Positions 30,312 through 39,793 of a stretch of 64,000 nucleotides of DNA are shown here, piece after piece. Source of the stretch: Thermoplasmata archaeon (GTDB lineage Archaea; Thermoplasmatota; Thermoplasmata; Lutacidiplasmatales; UBA184); NCBI GenBank assembly GCA_021796385.1, contig JAJYXQ010000030.1, forward strand, positions 60,607-124,606. Reading direction: 5' to 3'. Under the pieces are notes generated by a model. That model worked only from the letters and a program-made list of their open reading frames with translations, had not been told where the DNA came from and searched no databases. Each line of letters begins with the position of its first letter. The first letter of the stretch is position 1. The position numbers and the translations under genes are program-made.

Positions 30312-31397
30312 TTGGTCAAGCGTCAGACGGTCGACATGCTCACCGAGCTGATAGGGATTGCTTCAGACGTCTCCTCCAACAAGCGGGAGATCATCGATTA
30401 CGTGCAGTACTTCGCGGACCGATTGCGGATGACCACTTCGACCCACGGGAGTTCCGCTGCCCCGGCCATTTTGGCCGAGTATGGGGAGCGAGGCGTGCTC
30501 TTTTCCGGTCATCTCGATACCCCTCCGATCGGCGATTTCTGGAACTTCTCTCAGGGACAGATCGCTTCTGGCCGAATGTACGGTCGCGGAGCATCGGATA
30601 TGAAGGGGAGCATCGTTGCGATGCTCCAAGCGGCCCAGGACCTGGTCCACCGCAAGATCCCCGTTGCGCTCGCCTTCACCACCGATGAGGAGACTACGAT
30701 GGCAGGTGCGACTAGCCTTGCCAAGACGCTCACCGTCCGTCGTGCGCGCGCGATCGTAATCGGAGAACCTACAGCCCTTCGGGTCGGCTACTCAGAGAAA
30801 GGGGTGCTCGATGTTGCAATCGAGACGAAGGGCAAGGCGGCCCACGGGGCGATGCCTCAGCTTGGGGATAACGCCATCACCAAGATGATGCGACTCTTGA
30901 AGGCCCTTGAGAGCTTCAAGGGGCGGGTCGAACACTCCGAAATGGGCCGGGTCACATTGAACCCCGCGGTCATTTCTGGTGGAACTCGGGTCAATGTCGT
31001 CCCTTCACGCTGCACCACGGAGGTCGACGTCCGCTTTCCCCCGCCTTACACACCGGAGTCCTTGACCCGGGAGCTCGACGAACACCTGCATCGGATCAAG
31101 ACACCGTACACCCTAAGACAGATCGTGAGCATGCCTGCTTTGCACATCGACCCTAACTCCGAACATATCCGGGCGATGGTCGATGTGGCGGGGACAGAAC
31201 GCACCGTCCTTGCGCATGCCTCGGAAGCCGTGCATTACCTTCCGGTCAACCCGCACGTAGTGATCTTTGGAGCAGGCTCAGAGGAACTGGCCCACCAAAC
31301 GAACGAGTATGTCAAGATCGAGGCAGTGATGCGTGCCTCTGAAATCTACAAGAAGTTTGCCCAGCGGCTTTCTGCCTCCAAGCCTTCGAAGAAGTAG
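30312..31397 (+). CDS. M20-family metallopeptidase/deacylase (ArgE/DapE/LysK-like)
   Basis: VLFSGHLDTPPIGDFW, MYGRGASDMKGSIVAML, FTTDEETTMAGA, KGKAAHGAMPQLGDNAI, GTRVNVVPSRCTTEVDVRFPP. TTG start with upstream GAGGAGAGG. Confidence 0.9.
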   Translation: MVKRQTVDMLTELIGIASDVSSNKREIIDYVQYFADRLRMTTSTHGSSAAPAILAEYGERGVLFSGHLDTPPIGDFWNFSQGQIASGRMYGRGASDMKGSIVAMLQAAQDLVHRKIPVALAFTTDEETTMAGATSLAKTLTVRRARAIVIGEPTALRVGYSEKGVLDVAIETKGKAAHGAMPQLGDNAITKMMRLLKALESFKGRVEHSEMGRVTLNPAVISGGTRVNVVPSRCTTEVDVRFPPPYTPESLTRELDEHLHRIKTPYTLRQIVSMPALHIDPNSEHIRAMVDVAGTERTVLAHASEAVHYLPVNPHVVIFGAGSEELAHQTNEYVKIEAVMRASEIYKKFAQRLSASKPSKK

Positions 31398-31426
31398 TTG
31401 CCCCCTTCCTCTCTGGGAAGGGGCAA
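31398..31426. terminator. Stem-loop between convergent genes
   Basis: TTGCCCCCTTCC-tctctg-GGAAGGGGCAA, 11 bp with one bulge. Confidence 0.5.
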
Positions 31427-31436
31427 GTTCTTTGGT

Positions 31437-34400
31437 TTACTCTTCGTCGTCGTCTTTTTCTTCAGCCGGCTTGGACTTCTCCTTGCCGGAGTCTTCCTTG
31501 GTCGCCTTTCCCTTCGATTCCTTCTTAGGGGAAGTACCGCCCATCTTGCGGCGCCGGTAGACCAGGATGACGATGGCCAAGATCACGACCACAGCCACGA
31601 CGATCGCAGCGACCTCAAGGTAGAAGGTCAGGGGGTTCTGGTTGATTGTGATCAGGGTGTGGGCCACGTTTGCCTTGTTGCTGTACTGTCCCGAGAACTC
31701 ATTTGAAGCGCTTGCATTCGCCCAGAGCTCCAGTGACCCCGTAGGTCCACTTGGAGTGTAGGTTATCTCAGCCCTCCACGTCTGGTTAGCCTTTATTGAT
31801 GGTACAGTGCCCGTGTAGGTAGCGCTCGAATTTACGACACCCTTGGTGTAACCGAACCATTTGACCGAGGCCGGAGAGCCTCCGATGTTAACCCGGTTCG
31901 TTCCCTCCGGGTTCGTAAGATAGAATGCCATGGTGACATTGTTCGCGGTTGAGGTCTTGTACCCCGTGTTGTTCACATTCACCCAGATGGTATAAGAAGT
32001 CCCTTCGGTCATCGTGGAGGGCGCTGTGAGGTTCCCGACGGTGAGGATGGGGCGCACGGTCAAGTTCTGAGCCACGGTGACAGGGTACGTGGAATTGGCC
32101 TTGTTACCGGCCAAGTCTGTCACGTTAAGGGTGAAATTGTACGTGGCTGTGGAGGAAGGGAGGTAAAGACCCACAACTTGAGCCGAGGTTGCGTTCCAGT
32201 AGCAGGCCTTCGTCGCATTCATGTGACAACTGGACACATTGGCGCCGGCTGTATTGACCACGCGCCAGCTATAGAAATTCAGCGAACCATTGTGAGGATC
32301 GTAGCTGTACTTGTCAAGGAGCTTGACCATGACAGTCCCATTCTTGTTCTCTACAAGACCGCCGGTGATGTTCTTACCAGCGGAGTTCTGGACGCTTCCA
32401 ATCGCAACAGGTTTCTCGGTGTCGTTCACGAGAACGTAAAGCGTCGTGTTCGCCCGGTTTCCTCCAGCATCCCAGACCACGAGCGAGATCGTGTACACCC
32501 ATCCCACCAAGTGAAGTGCGACTCCGCCGATGGTGACGTTGTTGGAATAGTAATGGCCCGCTCCATTGAACTGGAACGAGAAGTTGCTGAAGACATTCGC
32601 GTTCTGCCCGACCGTATAGTTTACGACTTTGTAGGCCTTGTAGGATGAAATGTTCCAGGCGGCGACTGATATGTTTCCGGGAAGTTGGCTCGGAGGAACG
32701 GTGGGTGCAATCGTATCGTTGCTGCCTGTTGCATTGAACTGCAAGACCCGGCTCCAGTTGACATAAACGTACGGAATCCCATTGGCAGATTGCACGTGCG
32801 TGTCGTTCAGGCTAATCTTGGCAGTCGGATTCTCGCTTGACACGTAGATCGTGAAGTTGGTCGTGTTCTTGTTCCCGCCGCTCGCCACGATCGTTAGTCG
32901 ACCATGATATTCTCCCCCAGTTGCGAAGGTGTAGTTCGTGGTGGCGTTACGGGTGTTAATATTGAACGAGCCGCTCGGCCCGGTAAGGTTCCAGAGGTAG
33001 GCCGTGATGTTCATTGTGGGAGGAACGCGGGAGTGGGAGGCGGTCAAGGTGATGCTCTTCGCGCTCCCCACCACTACCGTATAGTTGTTGAGGGTCTTGT
33101 TGAGGATGTTCTTTTCCGAGAATGCGAAGTTCGTGCTTGAGACATTCACAATGGCCGAGACATTCTCGATCTTGTAGATGGTGAAGTTCGCATAGCCGAT
33201 CGAATGGGCGTACGGGTGGGTGGTCAAGGAAAAGCTGGTCCAAAGTCGCCCGAGAGTACCCTTAGGCCCGGCTGCGGTGAGATTTGAGTTCGGTGGGGCA
33301 GCGGTATTGTTCTTCAGGACATATCCCTGAGGTAAATTCACAGTGTAGTTCATCGACTGGCTGTCAGAGGGGTAACTGAATCCCATGCTCAGAGTGTAGG
33401 AAGAGTAGTTGGCCTTCAGCGCCTTGGACAGGTTATACGTCGCCGCGGTCGAGTATGAGTATCCGTTCGAGCTGGTATAGGAGAGAGGACCAGAGGCAGC
33501 AGGATTCGAGTGGGTCGATGTGTAGGCCTTGTTGTCAAGGAAGGGTGTGCCGTTCACAGAGAGGCCGTAGGATTCAGCAGGGAAGATTGGGCCGTTGTTT
33601 GTCAGCCACTGAGAGAACGCGGCATAATTGGCCGTTGAGAAAGTAAGTTCACTGTTGTTGAAATCCAATCCCAGTTGAGCCCAGAGGTTCCCAATGCTTG
33701 CATTGGGAAGTTGAGAGAACACTCCACTCGAGTTCAGGATCGCAGAGCTGGAGACCGTGACCTTGGAAAAGTTAGAACCAAAATCAAGGGTCGTCGAATA
33801 TTTCTCCGAAGGCCCAGGAACAGACGATGGATTGAACTCTACGGTAGGCTTGGTCGGGCTCACTGTCAAACTATGGAAGGAGGAATTGTACCCCCGGGGG
33901 GATAGGAAGGCAACGAACGTCTGGTTACCTCCCTTCGTGCCAAGTCCTGCGGAGTAAAGCCCCGATTGGTAGTATGTGCTCCCGGTAGAGGGCCAGAACG
34001 AACTGTAGACTTGGTGCGTGGTGGCATCCCAAATTGTGATGTTCGATCCGGTCCCGTTGAGAACGCCGGTCGGGGTCATGAAGTTCCCCCACAGGAGGTA
34101 ATCAGAGATGGTGATGTTCCGCGTCACGCTCGCGCTGTTGATGTCTACCGAAGTGTAATTGTAGCGAGGCAGGTTAAAACTGTTCGAGCCAAGCCCCGTA
34201 GTGAACAATGTCCAAGTTCCCATCGGGACATTCTTCAAAGTGTACGTGGCCGTGGTGGTAGTGTAGGTTGCGGTCAACGCGCCGGAACTGGAAACCGAGA
34301 TGGTCGTGTTCGCCAGTGTAGGTGTGGATACAGGACCTGCTGTGCTCGACCAAGTGCTGAACGTAGCGCCGGTACAGGCATTCGCCACGATCGGATAGGT

Positions 34401-35105
34401 GCCCGCCGTCACGTTCTTGATGGTCTGACCATTGAGGTACTGTGCGCCATTGAAGGTGATCGAGCAGCTTGTGGGGGACGTGTTCACCGTGATGTTGTAC
34501 GTTGTCCCCAAGGGGTTTGCTCCCGAGGGACTTGAGACGGGAACTTGGGAGATAGGGTTAACGAAGAGTCCAGGCGCTGTAACGGCTGTGGTGGCAATCG
34601 GATTGTTGGGAAAGGCTGGGTTGATCAGAGATACCCGATAACTTGCACCAGGAACGACCCCGTTAAGGGTACCCGTGAGCGTCGAGGTGGACTGAACTAC
34701 ACTGATTCCAGGATAACTTGCGTACACCGTCGCGCCCGAGGGCTGACCCAAGCTGACCGAGATACCAGTGGAGTTCGAGGGAGTGGCGTACCAAATGCTG
34801 CTCGGAGTGATCGTCAGCTGTTGGGGCGGCATGTAGACCTGCCACCATCCCGCACCGAGAACCGGACAGTTTGCGGTATCAAATACGACAGACCCACCGT
34901 TGGTCGGGGCCTGGCAAGACTGTCCCGTCGCGGAATTTGTGAGCGTGAAATTGAGCCAGTTTGGAGGCGTGCCCGGTGTCGTCATCTGGACCTGCACCGT
35001 CAACGAGTAGCTTGTCGAACTCGTCGCAGCGACACTAGGTAGGACACTTACAAGGAGCAGAGCAGTCAGCGCAATCAGGGGACTCAGCTGCGTCGTCCGA
35101 TTCAT
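31437..35105 (-). CDS. 1222-aa surface/S-layer-like glycoprotein with PKD-like domains, C-terminal TM and charged K/E tail
   Basis: Signal peptide LIALTALLLVSVLPSVAA, very many NxS/T sequons, TM LEVAAIVVAVVVILAIVILVYRRRK, tail KKESKGKATKEDSGKEKSKPAEEKDDDEE. Confidence 0.75.
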   Translation of the reverse strand: MNRTTQLSPLIALTALLLVSVLPSVAATSSTSYSLTVQVQMTTPGTPPNWLNFTLTNSATGQSCQAPTNGGSVVFDTANCPVLGAGWWQVYMPPQQLTITPSSIWYATPSNSTGISVSLGQPSGATVYASYPGISVVQSTSTLTGTLNGVVPGASYRVSLINPAFPNNPIATTAVTAPGLFVNPISQVPVSSPSGANPLGTTYNITVNTSPTSCSITFNGAQYLNGQTIKNVTAGTYPIVANACTGATFSTWSSTAGPVSTPTLANTTISVSSSGALTATYTTTTATYTLKNVPMGTWTLFTTGLGSNSFNLPRYNYTSVDINSASVTRNITISDYLLWGNFMTPTGVLNGTGSNITIWDATTHQVYSSFWPSTGSTYYQSGLYSAGLGTKGGNQTFVAFLSPRGYNSSFHSLTVSPTKPTVEFNPSSVPGPSEKYSTTLDFGSNFSKVTVSSSAILNSSGVFSQLPNASIGNLWAQLGLDFNNSELTFSTANYAAFSQWLTNNGPIFPAESYGLSVNGTPFLDNKAYTSTHSNPAASGPLSYTSSNGYSYSTAATYNLSKALKANYSSYTLSMGFSYPSDSQSMNYTVNLPQGYVLKNNTAAPPNSNLTAAGPKGTLGRLWTSFSLTTHPYAHSIGYANFTIYKIENVSAIVNVSSTNFAFSEKNILNKTLNNYTVVVGSAKSITLTASHSRVPPTMNITAYLWNLTGPSGSFNINTRNATTNYTFATGGEYHGRLTIVASGGNKNTTNFTIYVSSENPTAKISLNDTHVQSANGIPYVYVNWSRVLQFNATGSNDTIAPTVPPSQLPGNISVAAWNISSYKAYKVVNYTVGQNANVFSNFSFQFNGAGHYYSNNVTIGGVALHLVGWVYTISLVVWDAGGNRANTTLYVLVNDTEKPVAIGSVQNSAGKNITGGLVENKNGTVMVKLLDKYSYDPHNGSLNFYSWRVVNTAGANVSSCHMNATKACYWNATSAQVVGLYLPSSTATYNFTLNVTDLAGNKANSTYPVTVAQNLTVRPILTVGNLTAPSTMTEGTSYTIWVNVNNTGYKTSTANNVTMAFYLTNPEGTNRVNIGGSPASVKWFGYTKGVVNSSATYTGTVPSIKANQTWRAEITYTPSGPTGSLELWANASASNEFSGQYSNKANVAHTLITINQNPLTFYLEVAAIVVAVVVILAIVILVYRRRKMGGTSPKKESKGKATKEDSGKEKSKPAEEKDDDEE

Positions 35106-35178
35106 TTCTTTTCACCCGATGAGGCGGCGCGGCTACATAGTAGCCCTTAATATAGTTTTGGACTCTCGCCCGGGCGTC

Positions 35179-35433
35179 ATGGGGAACATCCGGCAAACCT
35201 ACATCAAACGCGTCGCGGTCGAACTCGTTCAGAACCACCCGGAGGCCTTCAGCGCCGACTTCGCTGCGAACAGGGTCAAGGTGCTCGAGTTGACCGATCT
35301 CGCCATGGATACTGGGGATGGAAAGAAGAAGATCCTCTACAAGAAGCTCGTGAACCGAGTAGCCGGTTACGTCACGAGATACCATCGCACTCAGCAACGC
35401 AAGATCGCGGATACCGCGATCATTCAGTCATAG
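35179..35433 (+). CDS. rps17e: 30S ribosomal protein S17e
   Basis: MGNIRQTYIKRVAVELVQNHPEAFSADFAANRVKVLELTD...NRVAGYVTRYHR. Confidence 0.93.
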   Translation: MGNIRQTYIKRVAVELVQNHPEAFSADFAANRVKVLELTDLAMDTGDGKKKILYKKLVNRVAGYVTRYHRTQQRKIADTAIIQS

Positions 35434-36089
35434 ACCGAAAGCCCGTCCTCGATGTGGATGAGCTCCACCGGGGTCGTGCGATTTCCGGCTATAATCCCTT
35501 GGCTATTGGCAACGACGCACGCCCCGACCAAGGGATTGCCAAAGTTCGCCGTGGTCTTATGCACCGGTACTTGAAGGGCATTGCGGAGCACCTCGATCTC
35601 ATGCGAAGTGCTCGCCGGGTGAACGAGCACGCCCTTGTTCGTCGCGACCGCTGTCTTCGCCACGGTACCCTCGCCGGCAATCGTGGCAGAAGTGGCCTTC
35701 ACGCCGAGCGCAGACTCTATCTGTTCGATCTCCGACGAAGAGTAACCCGGGTGAACGACCGCCCCGAAATCGTTGGATAGGATGTTGTTCCCCAAAGCAT
35801 TGAGCCGCGTGGGCATAACCACGACAGGGGTGTATCTTCGGAGCTGCTCGACATCGCGGTCTTCTATCTCGTCCGTGACGATTATCCCATGACTGTTCAT
35901 CGCGGCAAGTGCCCCTGCGAGGTCCCCGCTACCGATAGTCGCCGGTACGACCGGGGCGTTCAGCCACCGTGCCACGTGTGTTTTCTCGTGGGAAGAAAAC
36001 GTGGCCGGAACGATGACAAGACGATCGCTCGCTTTGACGTAGACTCCTACGTAGGGACTGCCCAAGAACGATGCCTTTCCAATCGGCAA
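35424..36089 (-). CDS. eif6: Translation initiation factor 6
   Basis: GSPYVGVYVKASDRLVIVP, GSGDLAGALAAMNSHGIIVTDEIED, TKGVLVHP-like repeats, GNPLVGACVVANSQGIIAGNRTTPVELIHIEDGL. Confidence 0.95.
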   Translation of the reverse strand: MPIGKASFLGSPYVGVYVKASDRLVIVPATFSSHEKTHVARWLNAPVVPATIGSGDLAGALAAMNSHGIIVTDEIEDRDVEQLRRYTPVVVMPTRLNALGNNILSNDFGAVVHPGYSSSEIEQIESALGVKATSATIAGEGTVAKTAVATNKGVLVHPASTSHEIEVLRNALQVPVHKTTANFGNPLVGACVVANSQGIIAGNRTTPVELIHIEDGLSVYD

Positions 36090-36112
36090 GACGAAGCGAC
36101 CTCCCTTTCCGG

Positions 36113-36409
36113 CTACGTCGTCTTGTCCGCAAGATCAACTTCGATGAGGCCATCCTCGAAACGAATGGCCCGGACCCGGACCTTCGAAGGAATGGTTTCA
36201 ATGGACCGTTCCCAGATGTATTCGTTCAGGCGGGGATCGATCCAGATGTCCTCTGGATTCCCTTTCATGTGCCGGGCGGTGAACGCCCGGATGGTCCCGA
36301 TCGCGTGGCTTGCGCGCCGGGTTCGAGGGGGAATGTGCTTGCTGGGTCGCAGCGGGATGGTGTATTCCATTTCTTTCTCTTCCAAGTGCTTACCTTCTTC
36401 CTTCGCCAT
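36113..36409 (-). CDS. rpl31e: 50S ribosomal protein L31e
   Basis: YTIPLRPSKHIPPRTRRASHAIGTIRAFTARHMKGNPEDIWIDPRLNEYIWERSI. Confidence 0.95.
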   Translation of the reverse strand: MAKEEGKHLEEKEMEYTIPLRPSKHIPPRTRRASHAIGTIRAFTARHMKGNPEDIWIDPRLNEYIWERSIETIPSKVRVRAIRFEDGLIEVDLADKTT

Positions 36410-36427
36410 GGTTATCTCTCCTAAGCC

Positions 36428-36586
36428 TCACACATGAAGGTGGCCGCGACGCCATGATCGTTCGTGGGGATGGCGCATCATGTGCTTGTCGGTCCGCTCT
36501 ACGACCCAGGATGGCACCCTTCGGTTCGATTTGACTCGTTTCAACAATCGCATCTTTCTGGCCAATGACTTCCTCTTGCTTGACAT
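36428..36586 (-). CDS. rpl39e: 50S ribosomal protein L39e (absent from supplied ORF track)
   Basis: Manual translation MSSKRKSLARKMRLLKRVKSNRRVPSWVVERTDKHMMRHPHERSWRRGHLHV*, 52 aa; fits the L31e/PDCD5 gap. Confidence 0.93.
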   Translation of the reverse strand: MSSKRKSLARKMRLLKRVKSNRRVPSWVVERTDKHMMRHPHERSWRRGHLHV

Positions 36587-36594
36587 TTTCCTAC

Positions 36595-36954
36595 CTACCT
36601 CCGGGTGATCTTGATCTCACGCTTTTCCGGGAGGATCTTTTCAAGAATGGCCTTGAGGGTGGCATCATCGATCTGCCGGGAGAGCCGCCCCGACATCGCC
36701 AACGAAAGGAGCTGTTGCTCGACTGCGGCCGCGGCGTCTGGCTTGGCGAGACGGATTCTACCCAAGCGCTCCCGTGCCTCAGGGGTGAGGATTCGACGTA
36801 GAACCTCGCGCTGCTCGGCCGCTCTCCGGGCCATTTCATCCTGCTGCGCCCCCAGCATGGCATTCTCCTGGGCGGCGACCACATTCTGTGCTTGGACTTG
36901 CTGGAGTCGACGGCGACGAAGTTCCTCAAGATCGGCATCCCCCCCGGAGCTCAT
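36595..36954 (-). CDS. PDCD5-family DNA-binding protein
   Basis: LEELRRRRLQQVQAQ ... EVLRRILTPEARERLGRIRLAKPDAAAAVEQQLLSLAMSGRLSRQIDDATLKAILEKI. Confidence 0.93.
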   Translation of the reverse strand: MSSGGDADLEELRRRRLQQVQAQNVVAAQENAMLGAQQDEMARRAAEQREVLRRILTPEARERLGRIRLAKPDAAAAVEQQLLSLAMSGRLSRQIDDATLKAILEKILPEKREIKITRR

Positions 36955-36967
36955 GTGTCCGATCCAT

Positions 36968-37417
36968 TCACAGATACTTCTGCAGGGCCGGATTCCGAGC
37001 GACCAACGAGGACATTACGTCCTTGGCAGCCTTTTGCAGAAGGCTTTGTCCCTTCGGAGATAGTACTCGACCCTTGGACGAACGCTTGGTTACCAGGCCC
37101 GCCTTCTCTAACTCGTGAAGGGCCTCTTGGATCACGGATCGGCTTCCCTTTGCGGCATGATAGGGAGCACTTCCATTGTCCTTCTTTCCCCCATATTCGG
37201 CAGCGAGACGGGAAACTCCGATCGGCCCCAAGTGATGGAGCTTGCGCATCACCGAAGCGCAGCGCAAGTACCACCAGTCCGCTTGGGCGGGTGCCCGCTC
37301 GGTGTGAACACCCGTACGTACATAGGGCATCCATACGGGATGTCCAATCTTGCCTTTCAATTGCTCTGCCACCTTAGGAATCAAATCCTGAGCGGGAACT
37401 TCCCATGCGTCCGTCAT
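36968..37417 (-). CDS. rps19e: 30S ribosomal protein S19e
   Basis: PAQDLIPKVAEQLKG...DWWYLRCASVMRKLHHLGPIGVSRLAAEYGGKKDNGSAPYHAAKGSRSVIQEALHELEKAGLV. Start trimmed to MTDAWEV. Confidence 0.95.
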   Translation of the reverse strand: MTDAWEVPAQDLIPKVAEQLKGKIGHPVWMPYVRTGVHTERAPAQADWWYLRCASVMRKLHHLGPIGVSRLAAEYGGKKDNGSAPYHAAKGSRSVIQEALHELEKAGLVTKRSSKGRVLSPKGQSLLQKAAKDVMSSLVARNPALQKYL

Positions 37418-37445
37418 CGAAAACCGAATCGAAGATGCGCAAGGA

Positions 37446-37454
37446 TATTTAATA
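37446..37454. promoter_or_regulatory. Shared TATA-like element between divergent rps19e and parB-domain gene
   Basis: tatttaata, about 26 nt from ATG 37476 (+) and about 33 nt from ATG 37417 (-). Confidence 0.55.
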
Positions 37455-37475
37455 CTGGTGCGTACGGCGGACTGC

Positions 37476-37907
37476 ATGCCGAGAGGGGCGTCCAAGGCCA
37501 AGTTGCTTCCCGCCCGGTTCGAGCTCGTCCCCGTCTCCGACCTCCTTCCTCACGAGAAGGTAGATTCCAACACCGTTGCCTCCGTCGAGCAAGAGATTCG
37601 AGCCGAAGGAGCTGTCCTCGAGCCGATCCTGGTGGCCGATGGTTCACTCGTGGTCCTGAATGGCCACCATCGACTGGAGGTCCTTCGGAAGCTGGGTGCC
37701 CGAAAGGTCCCCGCTTGGATCATCGACTACCATGGCTCTTTGATCACGGTGGACCTGTGGCCGGGGACCTCCGTCAAGAAAGTCCCAAGCAAGAAACAGA
37801 TCGAGTCCCGGGCACGCAAAGGGCTACTCTATCCGCCGAAAACCTCGCGACACACCTTGCGGCAACAGCTGCCCCGCCGACGGACACCGCTCGAAGAGCT
37901 TTACTGA
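37476..37907 (+). CDS. ParB-type nuclease-fold protein (possibly SerK-like)
   Basis: VPVSDLLPHEKVDSNTVASVEQEIRAEGAVLEPILVADGSLVVLNGHHRLEVLRKLGARKVPAWIIDY. Confidence 0.75.
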   Translation: MPRGASKAKLLPARFELVPVSDLLPHEKVDSNTVASVEQEIRAEGAVLEPILVADGSLVVLNGHHRLEVLRKLGARKVPAWIIDYHGSLITVDLWPGTSVKKVPSKKQIESRARKGLLYPPKTSRHTLRQQLPRRRTPLEELY

Positions 37908-38211
37908 GCTGAGACGAATCACCGGATTTGGTCAACCATTTATATACCCTCGTGCGAGCACCAATACAGTTCAACAAACGCAAGTTACAATTGACAAACT
38001 TAATAAGAGATACATAACCACTGTTGACTCCACTATTGGCATTGTAAGAAAACGTTATGCAGGGCTGTTAACCATAGAGTTTTACCGCATAGCCAATAAT
38101 ATTCAATGCCCACACCATTAATTGACTAAGTTTTGCCTAAAGGACGCATTGTGAGTTGTAGCCAATGACCTCCAGAGAACCCTAACTTTTCATCTCAAGT
38201 TGTACTGGTCA

Positions 38212-38218
38212 TTATATA
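38212..38218 (+). promoter_or_regulatory. TATA box upstream of 38256 ORF/rpoK
   Basis: ttatata at 38212-38218. Confidence 0.5.
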
Positions 38219-38255
38219 CACAGTAGAGTCTCCTCCGACCCGAGGAACATAGAAG

Positions 38256-38597
38256 ATGCCGCAAGTAATGATTGCAATGTCGGTGAAGGACTACAAAACC
38301 ACCACTACAGTTTGGAGACTAGCCAAGCGGAGCCTGAATCCTAATGCCCGCAGGCGCATCGGCTGGCGCGGCCGCTCGAGCATCCTTAGGGAATTCATGC
38401 TCTATGGTTTCGAACAGGCGACAAAGGATCCAGAGGCATTCCTTAGATCCGTCCGTGACACCCGAGACCCGCTTGTGGGCAAGAAGGGTCGTAAGGACAT
38501 CGGAGCAGAGCGCCGGGAGGCCTTGGTAGGGGCGTGGCAGAACATCTTCCCGACCAAGCCCGCAACGACCCGCTCGCGTAAGGGCGCCAACCAGTAG
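38256..38597 (+). CDS. Small basic hypothetical protein
   Basis: 113 aa, positively charged, upstream of rpoK on the same strand. Confidence 0.5.
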   Translation: MPQVMIAMSVKDYKTTTTVWRLAKRSLNPNARRRIGWRGRSSILREFMLYGFEQATKDPEAFLRSVRDTRDPLVGKKGRKDIGAERREALVGAWQNIFPTKPATTRSRKGANQ

Positions 38598-38616
38598 AAC
38601 AATCTCAAATATTGAG

Positions 38617-38901
38617 ATGCCTTCCGAAGTCGCCCTGCAGTTGAGAGAAACTTCTCTTTACCGGAGGGAGCGGGTAATCGTGGTAAAGAAATCGGAGAAA
38701 CCGAAAACAAGACAGGACTTCACGAGATTCGAGCAGGCGCGGATTCTAGGAGCAAGGGCCCTTCAGATTTCGTTAGGGGCCCCAATCCTTGTGGATGCTC
38801 CTCCTGAAGTGATCGATCCGCTGATCATCGCCGAGATGGAGTACGAGAGCGGCGTCATTCCAATCACGGTAGTTCATAAGAAACTGACCCCCCCCAACTA
38901 G
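38617..38901 (+). CDS. rpoK: DNA-directed RNA polymerase subunit K (Rpb6 homologue)
   Basis: [53 protein letters not shown]. Confidence 0.93.
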   Translation: MPSEVALQLRETSLYRRERVIVVKKSEKPKTRQDFTRFEQARILGARALQISLGAPILVDAPPEVIDPLIIAEMEYESGVIPITVVHKKLTPPN

Positions 38902-38962
38902 ACAGTCCTAGGGGCGGCGTGAGATTCTGGCCCGGGTAAAAGTTTCGATGGACGTAGCCGGC

Positions 38963-39793
38963 TCAGAGGCCAGCCTGCGAAAGAGAGTCCTGGCAATGGC
39001 AAGCGCGGTCGCTGCGTGAAGGGATGTTGGGGACAAGATCTTGGATGAGCTTCCGAACCCGAGTCACGTTGCTCGATAACACGGCGGCAATATCTGTGGC
39101 CTCGACCGGCCGGTCGGCCCAGACATCGAAGTCGGTCACCATGCAAATCGGAAGATAGCATATCTCTCGCTCCCGGGCAAGCTGCGCCTCCGGACATAAC
39201 GTCATTCCGATCACATCGGCGAGCGTACGGAAGAACCGGCTCTCGGCCCGCGTGGAGAACCGGGGCCCTTCCACGCAGACGTACGTCTTGGAAGTTACCA
39301 TGGGGATGCGGGCCGCTTTCCCCGAATCGACGGCGGTCCTTGACAAAATGGGACAGAATGGGTCTGCCATAGAGATGTGGTACGTCTTTCCACCATCGTA
39401 GAATGTCGTGGGACGATTCTTGGTGAAATCAATGAATTGTTCGGGTAACACGAAGGTCCCCGGAGGCAGCTCTTCGCGGAGGGAACCCACGGAGTTCACA
39501 GTGATGATCGCATCCACGCCCAACGACTTGAGCGCATCGATGTTCGCCCGATAGTTGACCCGATGCGCAGGAATGGTGTGGCCCTTCCCATGGCGAGACA
39601 AGAAGAAAGAACGTACGCCGTCTATTTCCCCTTCTTCGATGAATCCCGAGGGGGAGCCCCACGGGGTAGACATCTTATGCTCCTTCCGCGAGGTGAACAG
39701 TCCGGATTCATAGAGACCGCTGCCACCGATGATACCGACCACGGGCCCTTCTTTGAAAGTGGCGCGGTTCGTTGCCTGCGCTTTCATCTTCAA
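38963..39793 (-). CDS. MTAP-family phosphorylase (5'-methylthioadenosine/methylthioinosine phosphorylase)
   Basis: VGIIGGSGLYE, FFLSRHGKGHTIPAHRVNYRANIDALKSLGVDAIITVNSVGSL, YVCVEGPRFSTRAESRFFRTL, MVTDFDVW. Confidence 0.92.
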   Translation of the reverse strand: MKMKAQATNRATFKEGPVVGIIGGSGLYESGLFTSRKEHKMSTPWGSPSGFIEEGEIDGVRSFFLSRHGKGHTIPAHRVNYRANIDALKSLGVDAIITVNSVGSLREELPPGTFVLPEQFIDFTKNRPTTFYDGGKTYHISMADPFCPILSRTAVDSGKAARIPMVTSKTYVCVEGPRFSTRAESRFFRTLADVIGMTLCPEAQLAREREICYLPICMVTDFDVWADRPVEATDIAAVLSSNVTRVRKLIQDLVPNIPSRSDRACHCQDSLSQAGL

